Origin: an uncultured Clostridium sp.
GTDB lineage: Bacteria > Bacillota > Clostridia > TANB77 > CAG-508
Assembly: GCA_900556455.1 (NCBI GenBank)
Contig: USOV01000033.1
Coordinates: forward strand, 1 to 9,954
Direction: 5' to 3'
Length of the DNA: 9,954 nucleotides
Positions 8,209-9,954 of this stretch are shown here, one piece after another. A program made the position numbers and the translations under genes. Below the pieces are notes generated by a model. It had not been told where the DNA came from. It did no database searches and was given only the letters and a program-made list of their open reading frames with translations. The stretch's first letter is position 1. Each line of letters opens with the position of its first letter.

Positions 8209-8953
8209 ACTTATCTCTTCTTTTTTGTATTCTGTATACTACTTTTACTAAAATTATGTCTGGCACTATTTTGCAAAAGAATCTTGCACATTTTATTTTA
8301 AAAGTTGGCACTATTATCTTTTTACCTGATAGCATTTTATCTATAGCATATTGTGCTACATATTCACTAGATGCAGATTTTGTTTTGAATATTACTCCTG
8401 CTCTTGATAAAAAGTTGGTGTCTGTTGGTCCTGGGCACAATACACTTAATGTTACATTTGATTTTTGCTTTTTTAGTTCTTCCTGTAACCCCTGTGTTAG
8501 TCTTAATACATATGCTTTACTAGCATAATATGTTGCCATTAGTGGTCCTGGTAAGAATCCGGCTATTGATGAGACATTTAGAATATATCCTTTATTCTTT
8601 TTTACCATGTTGGCTAAAAATAGTTTTGTTAGTGTGTGTACTGCAATTATATTTGTTTGTATCATTTCTAGTTCTGTAGTTAAACTTGTTTCTGTAAATT
8701 TTCCAAATTTCCCAAATCCTGCGTTGTTTATTAGTATATCTACATCTTCAACTTGGTTATATAAGTTAACACAATTTTCTTCTGATGATAAATCCATTGT
8801 AATTATTTCTACATTTGTTTTGATGCCAGATTTTACTTCTTCTAATCTTTCTTTGTTTCTGGCTACTAATATTAAATCAAATCCTTTCTCCCCTAAGTAT
8901 TTTGCCATGTCTTTTCCTATTCCTGATGACGCTCCTGTAATTAATGCTTTCAT
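8207..8953 (-). CDS. Classical short-chain dehydrogenase/reductase (SDR), NAD(P)-dependent, 248 aa
   Basis: A complete, soluble classical SDR of normal length. The Rossmann cofactor motif TGASSGIG is at residues 6-13. The NNAG motif is at 76-79. The expected catalytic tetrad is N101, S129, Y142 and K146 (YYASK), and the PGPT loop is at 174-177. ARN at 31-33, just after the second strand, puts an Arg where NADP(H)-preferring members often have a basic residue; the NADPH preference is an inference. It resembles the DltE/YqjQ-like group of general SDRs (COG0300 style), whose substrates are usually unknown, so no specific reaction is claimed. The C-terminal 30 residues are basic and amphipathic (ARFFCKIVPDIILVKVVYRIQKRR) and might touch the membrane. 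The start is supported by AGGAGG at the expected distance from ATG 8953. The gene has its own promoter and is not clearly part of the surface operon. Confidence 0.95.
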   Translation of the reverse strand: MKALITGASSGIGKDMAKYLGEKGFDLILVARNKERLEEVKSGIKTNVEIITMDLSSEENCVNLYNQVEDVDILINNAGFGKFGKFTETSLTTELEMIQTNIIAVHTLTKLFLANMVKKNKGYILNVSSIAGFLPGPLMATYYASKAYVLRLTQGLQEELKKQKSNVTLSVLCPGPTDTNFLSRAGVIFKTKSASSEYVAQYAIDKMLSGKKIIVPTFKIKCARFFCKIVPDIILVKVVYRIQKRRDK

Positions 8954-9014
8954 TATAAAAACCTCCTAAATTTTACCAGTAATTAGTAACTAGCTTAATA
9001 GATCAATCTATGTT

Positions 9015-9042
9015 ATTATAGCAGATTCTTTCTAATTTGCAA
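9015..9042 (-). promoter_or_regulatory. Promoter of the SDR gene with extended -10
   Basis: On the minus strand, TTGCAA (9042-9037) lies 16 bp before TATAAT (9020-9015), which is preceded by TGC as in an extended -10 element. The start would be near 9008, giving a leader of about 55 nt. A perfect 12-bp palindrome AATTTGCAAATT (9034-9045) covers the -35, and an imperfect palindrome TAGATCAATCTA (8999-9010) covers the start site. Either could be an operator. Confidence 0.65.
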
Positions 9043-9101
9043 ATTTATTTTTTCACATATTTCATATGTTGTTTCATATATTTAATAGAGGAGTGATTTT
9101 T

Positions 9102-9269
9102 TTGAGTAGTAATATGAATAATATGGATATGGCACATCTTATGCAAATGCTTTCAAAAATGGATAAAAACCAGTTAGAGGCGGGCATTGCTAAAGCAAAC
9201 CAAATCTTAAATTCTAAAAGTAAGGAAGAAATTTTTAGGGAAATTAATAAAAATAGTAATAAATTGTAA
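9102..9269 (+). CDS. Small hypothetical protein, 55 aa, first gene of a three-gene cluster
   Basis: A short, Met/Asn-rich, charged soluble protein without signal or membrane segment. Residues about 8-50 (MDMAHLMQMLSKMDKNQLE...INKN) should form helices. The start chosen is TTG 9102, 8 nt after GAGGAG (9088-9093). An upstream in-frame ATG at 9066 would place the ribosome site inside the gene and has none of its own. The stop is 11 nt before the next gene, which has GGAGGG upstream, so the two are surely co-transcribed. The LMQML stretch resembles NLMGML in the next protein, which may reflect a shared short helix. No known function is recognised. Confidence 0.75.
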   Translation: MSSNMNNMDMAHLMQMLSKMDKNQLEAGIAKANQILNSKSKEEIFREINKNSNKL

Positions 9270-9280
9270 TTGGAGGGAAA

Positions 9281-9685
9281 ATGAACGAGGATTTATCTAA
9301 CCTTTTTGATAAATTTAATATAAGTAAAGATAGTATTTCTCCTGAGATGGTTAATAATTTAATGGGCATGCTTGGGACTAATTCTTCTAATAATGAACAA
9401 ACAGGCAATAATTATTCTGAGAATACTTCTAATAATAATGCCCAAAATACTAACAATTCTAATTCTGGTAATATTGATTTTGAAACTATTATGAAAATGA
9501 AATCAATTATTGATAAAATGAATATAAAAGATGATCCTCGTTCTAATCTATTAGAATCTTTAAAACCTTATTTAAAGGAAAGTAGAAGAGGTAAAGTTGA
9601 CCAATACATTCAGCTTATGAATATTAGCAGAGTTATTGAGGTTTTTCCTTTTATGGGCGGTGATAATAAAAATGCTTCCAAATAG
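9281..9685 (+). CDS. Conserved-hypothetical protein with Asn-rich linker, 134 aa
   Basis: A soluble protein in two parts. An N-terminal helical stretch (1-33, ISPEMVNNLMGML) and a C-terminal helical, basic segment (about 67-125, MKMKSIIDKM...LKPYLKESRRGKVDQYIQLMNISRVIEVF) are joined by a low-complexity Asn/Ser/Thr linker (34-62). The C-terminal pattern LLxSLKPYLxExRxxKVDQ-xxxLM looks familiar from unannotated clostridial proteins, but no function is known to me. GGAGGG ends 4 bases before the ATG. The last 14 nt overlap the start of the next gene, suggesting coupled translation. Confidence 0.85.
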   Translation: MNEDLSNLFDKFNISKDSISPEMVNNLMGMLGTNSSNNEQTGNNYSENTSNNNAQNTNNSNSGNIDFETIMKMKSIIDKMNIKDDPRSNLLESLKPYLKESRRGKVDQYIQLMNISRVIEVFPFMGGDNKNASK

Positions 9686-9854
9686 TTTATTCCCTAGTAA
9701 TGAACGAGATTTTACTTCCGAATGTTTTGAGATTTTTGGCTTAAAACTCTATTTTGATGATTTACTTTTGATTTGTTTGATTTTTTTCCTATATAACGAA
9801 GGAGTAAAAGATCAATTTTTGTTTATTTCACTCATTTTGTTGCTGTTATCATAA
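9672..9854 (+). CDS. Small membrane protein, 60 aa, conserved-hypothetical
   Basis: The ATG at 9672 lies inside the previous gene in a different frame (14-nt overlap, previous stop TAG at 9683-9685). A weak site GGCGGT (about 9657-9662) is the only ribosome-site candidate, so reading probably depends on coupling. The protein has a polar N-terminus (MLPNSLFPSNERDFTSECFEIFG) followed by two short hydrophobic stretches, LYFDDLLLICLIFFLY and FLFISLILLLLS, separated by NEGVKDQ. It ends right after the second stretch. The DDLL...FFLYNEGVKD pattern resembles a small unnamed membrane protein seen in clostridia (from memory, unverified). A longer reading from TTG 9636 is less likely. Confidence 0.72.
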   Translation: MLPNSLFPSNERDFTSECFEIFGLKLYFDDLLLICLIFFLYNEGVKDQFLFISLILLLLS

Positions 9855-9954
9855 AATTGTAATTTGACAAACTCTAAAACGTCCGCCCAATCTCGTCGTG
9901 GATTATATATTTTATTTTTTCACTGCCCCATCCTAGAAACTGTTATTCGCAAGG
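9855..9954. other. Terminal region without a complete gene
   Basis: No convincing hairpin terminator follows the three small genes before the window ends. The stretch 9881-9901 is visibly richer in G/C than its surroundings. It contains the right part of a CRISPR-repeat-like 36-mer (9845-9880) and possibly the end of a minus-strand gene (9920-9954), but neither is proven. Confidence 0.5.
9920..9954 (-). CDS. Possible 3' end of a convergent gene (partial)
   Basis: On the minus strand one frame reads in from the window edge as LRITVSRMGQ and then TGA (9922-9920). Its codons are less AT-rich than the flanking non-coding DNA, and a convergent gene would fit the layout. With only ten codons this may be chance; no family is recognised. 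Confidence 0.25.
   Translation of the reverse strand, partial: LRITVSRMGQ

Noticed and set aside
8058..8528. Plus-strand open frames (156 and 62 codons) across the intergenic region and the SDR gene
   Set aside because: They run antisense to a clear SDR with intact catalytic motifs, have no ribosome site and show low-complexity Phe/Leu/Cys composition.
9053..9082. Sigma-E-like promoter (ACATATT, 13 bp, CATATATT) ahead of the small-gene cluster
   Set aside because: The start would fall on the ribosome binding site at 9088-9093, leaving no usable leader, and the match to the -10 consensus is imperfect.
9066..9101. ATG 9066 as start of the 55-residue protein
   Set aside because: It has no ribosome site of its own, and the extension contains the GAGGAG site that serves TTG 9102.
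9864..9869. TTGACA as a plus-strand promoter leading out of the window
   Set aside because: No -10 box is found 16-18 bp downstream; that interval is GC-rich.

Overview
The window is strongly AT-rich DNA with strong AGGAGG-type ribosome binding sites, standard-code genes and sigma-A-like promoters. This fits a low-GC Bacillota, most likely an uncultured (possibly gut) member of the Clostridia. The lineage guess rests on base composition, on the style of the surface proteins (Cna_B, SdrD_B and DUF11-like modules) and on a small-gene cluster that resembles clostridial genes. No taxonomic marker gene is present.

Layout. Positions 16-8021 (minus strand) hold one self-contained two-gene operon with a sigma-A-like promoter just upstream (8021-7993). 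A 1116-residue secreted, membrane-anchored protein (7963-4613) is followed one base later by a 1519-residue secreted, membrane-anchored modular protein (4611-52). A strong intrinsic terminator follows (16-47). Both proteins have an N-terminal signal sequence, long beta-sandwich-like extracellular stretches and a C-terminal hydrophobic helix with a basic tail. The first carries a PDNPNN spacer repeat. The second carries a Cys/His-rich cluster, a Cna_B-like domain and two SdrD_B-like domains. The two share a C-terminal module that occurs three times in all (twice in the large protein, once in the other) with a gapless signature. They therefore look like a co-expressed adhesin or surface-fibre pair, although the ligand cannot be read from sequence.

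Positions 8207-8953 (minus strand) encode a complete classical short-chain dehydrogenase with its own promoter (9042-9015) and probably its own weak terminator. It looks unconnected to the surface operon.

Divergently, on the plus strand, lies a compact run of three small genes (9102-9269, 9281-9685, 9672-9854) encoding 55, 134 and 60 residues. They are closely spaced or overlapping and are conserved-hypothetical in character. The last 100 bases hold no complete gene. They may contain the 3' end of a convergent minus-strand gene and a solitary 36-mer that resembles a type II CRISPR repeat.

The most unusual content is the two-protein surface operon: its shared module, its non-LPXTG C-termini and its secreted Cys/His cluster. 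No defence system, mobile element, tRNA or rRNA was found.
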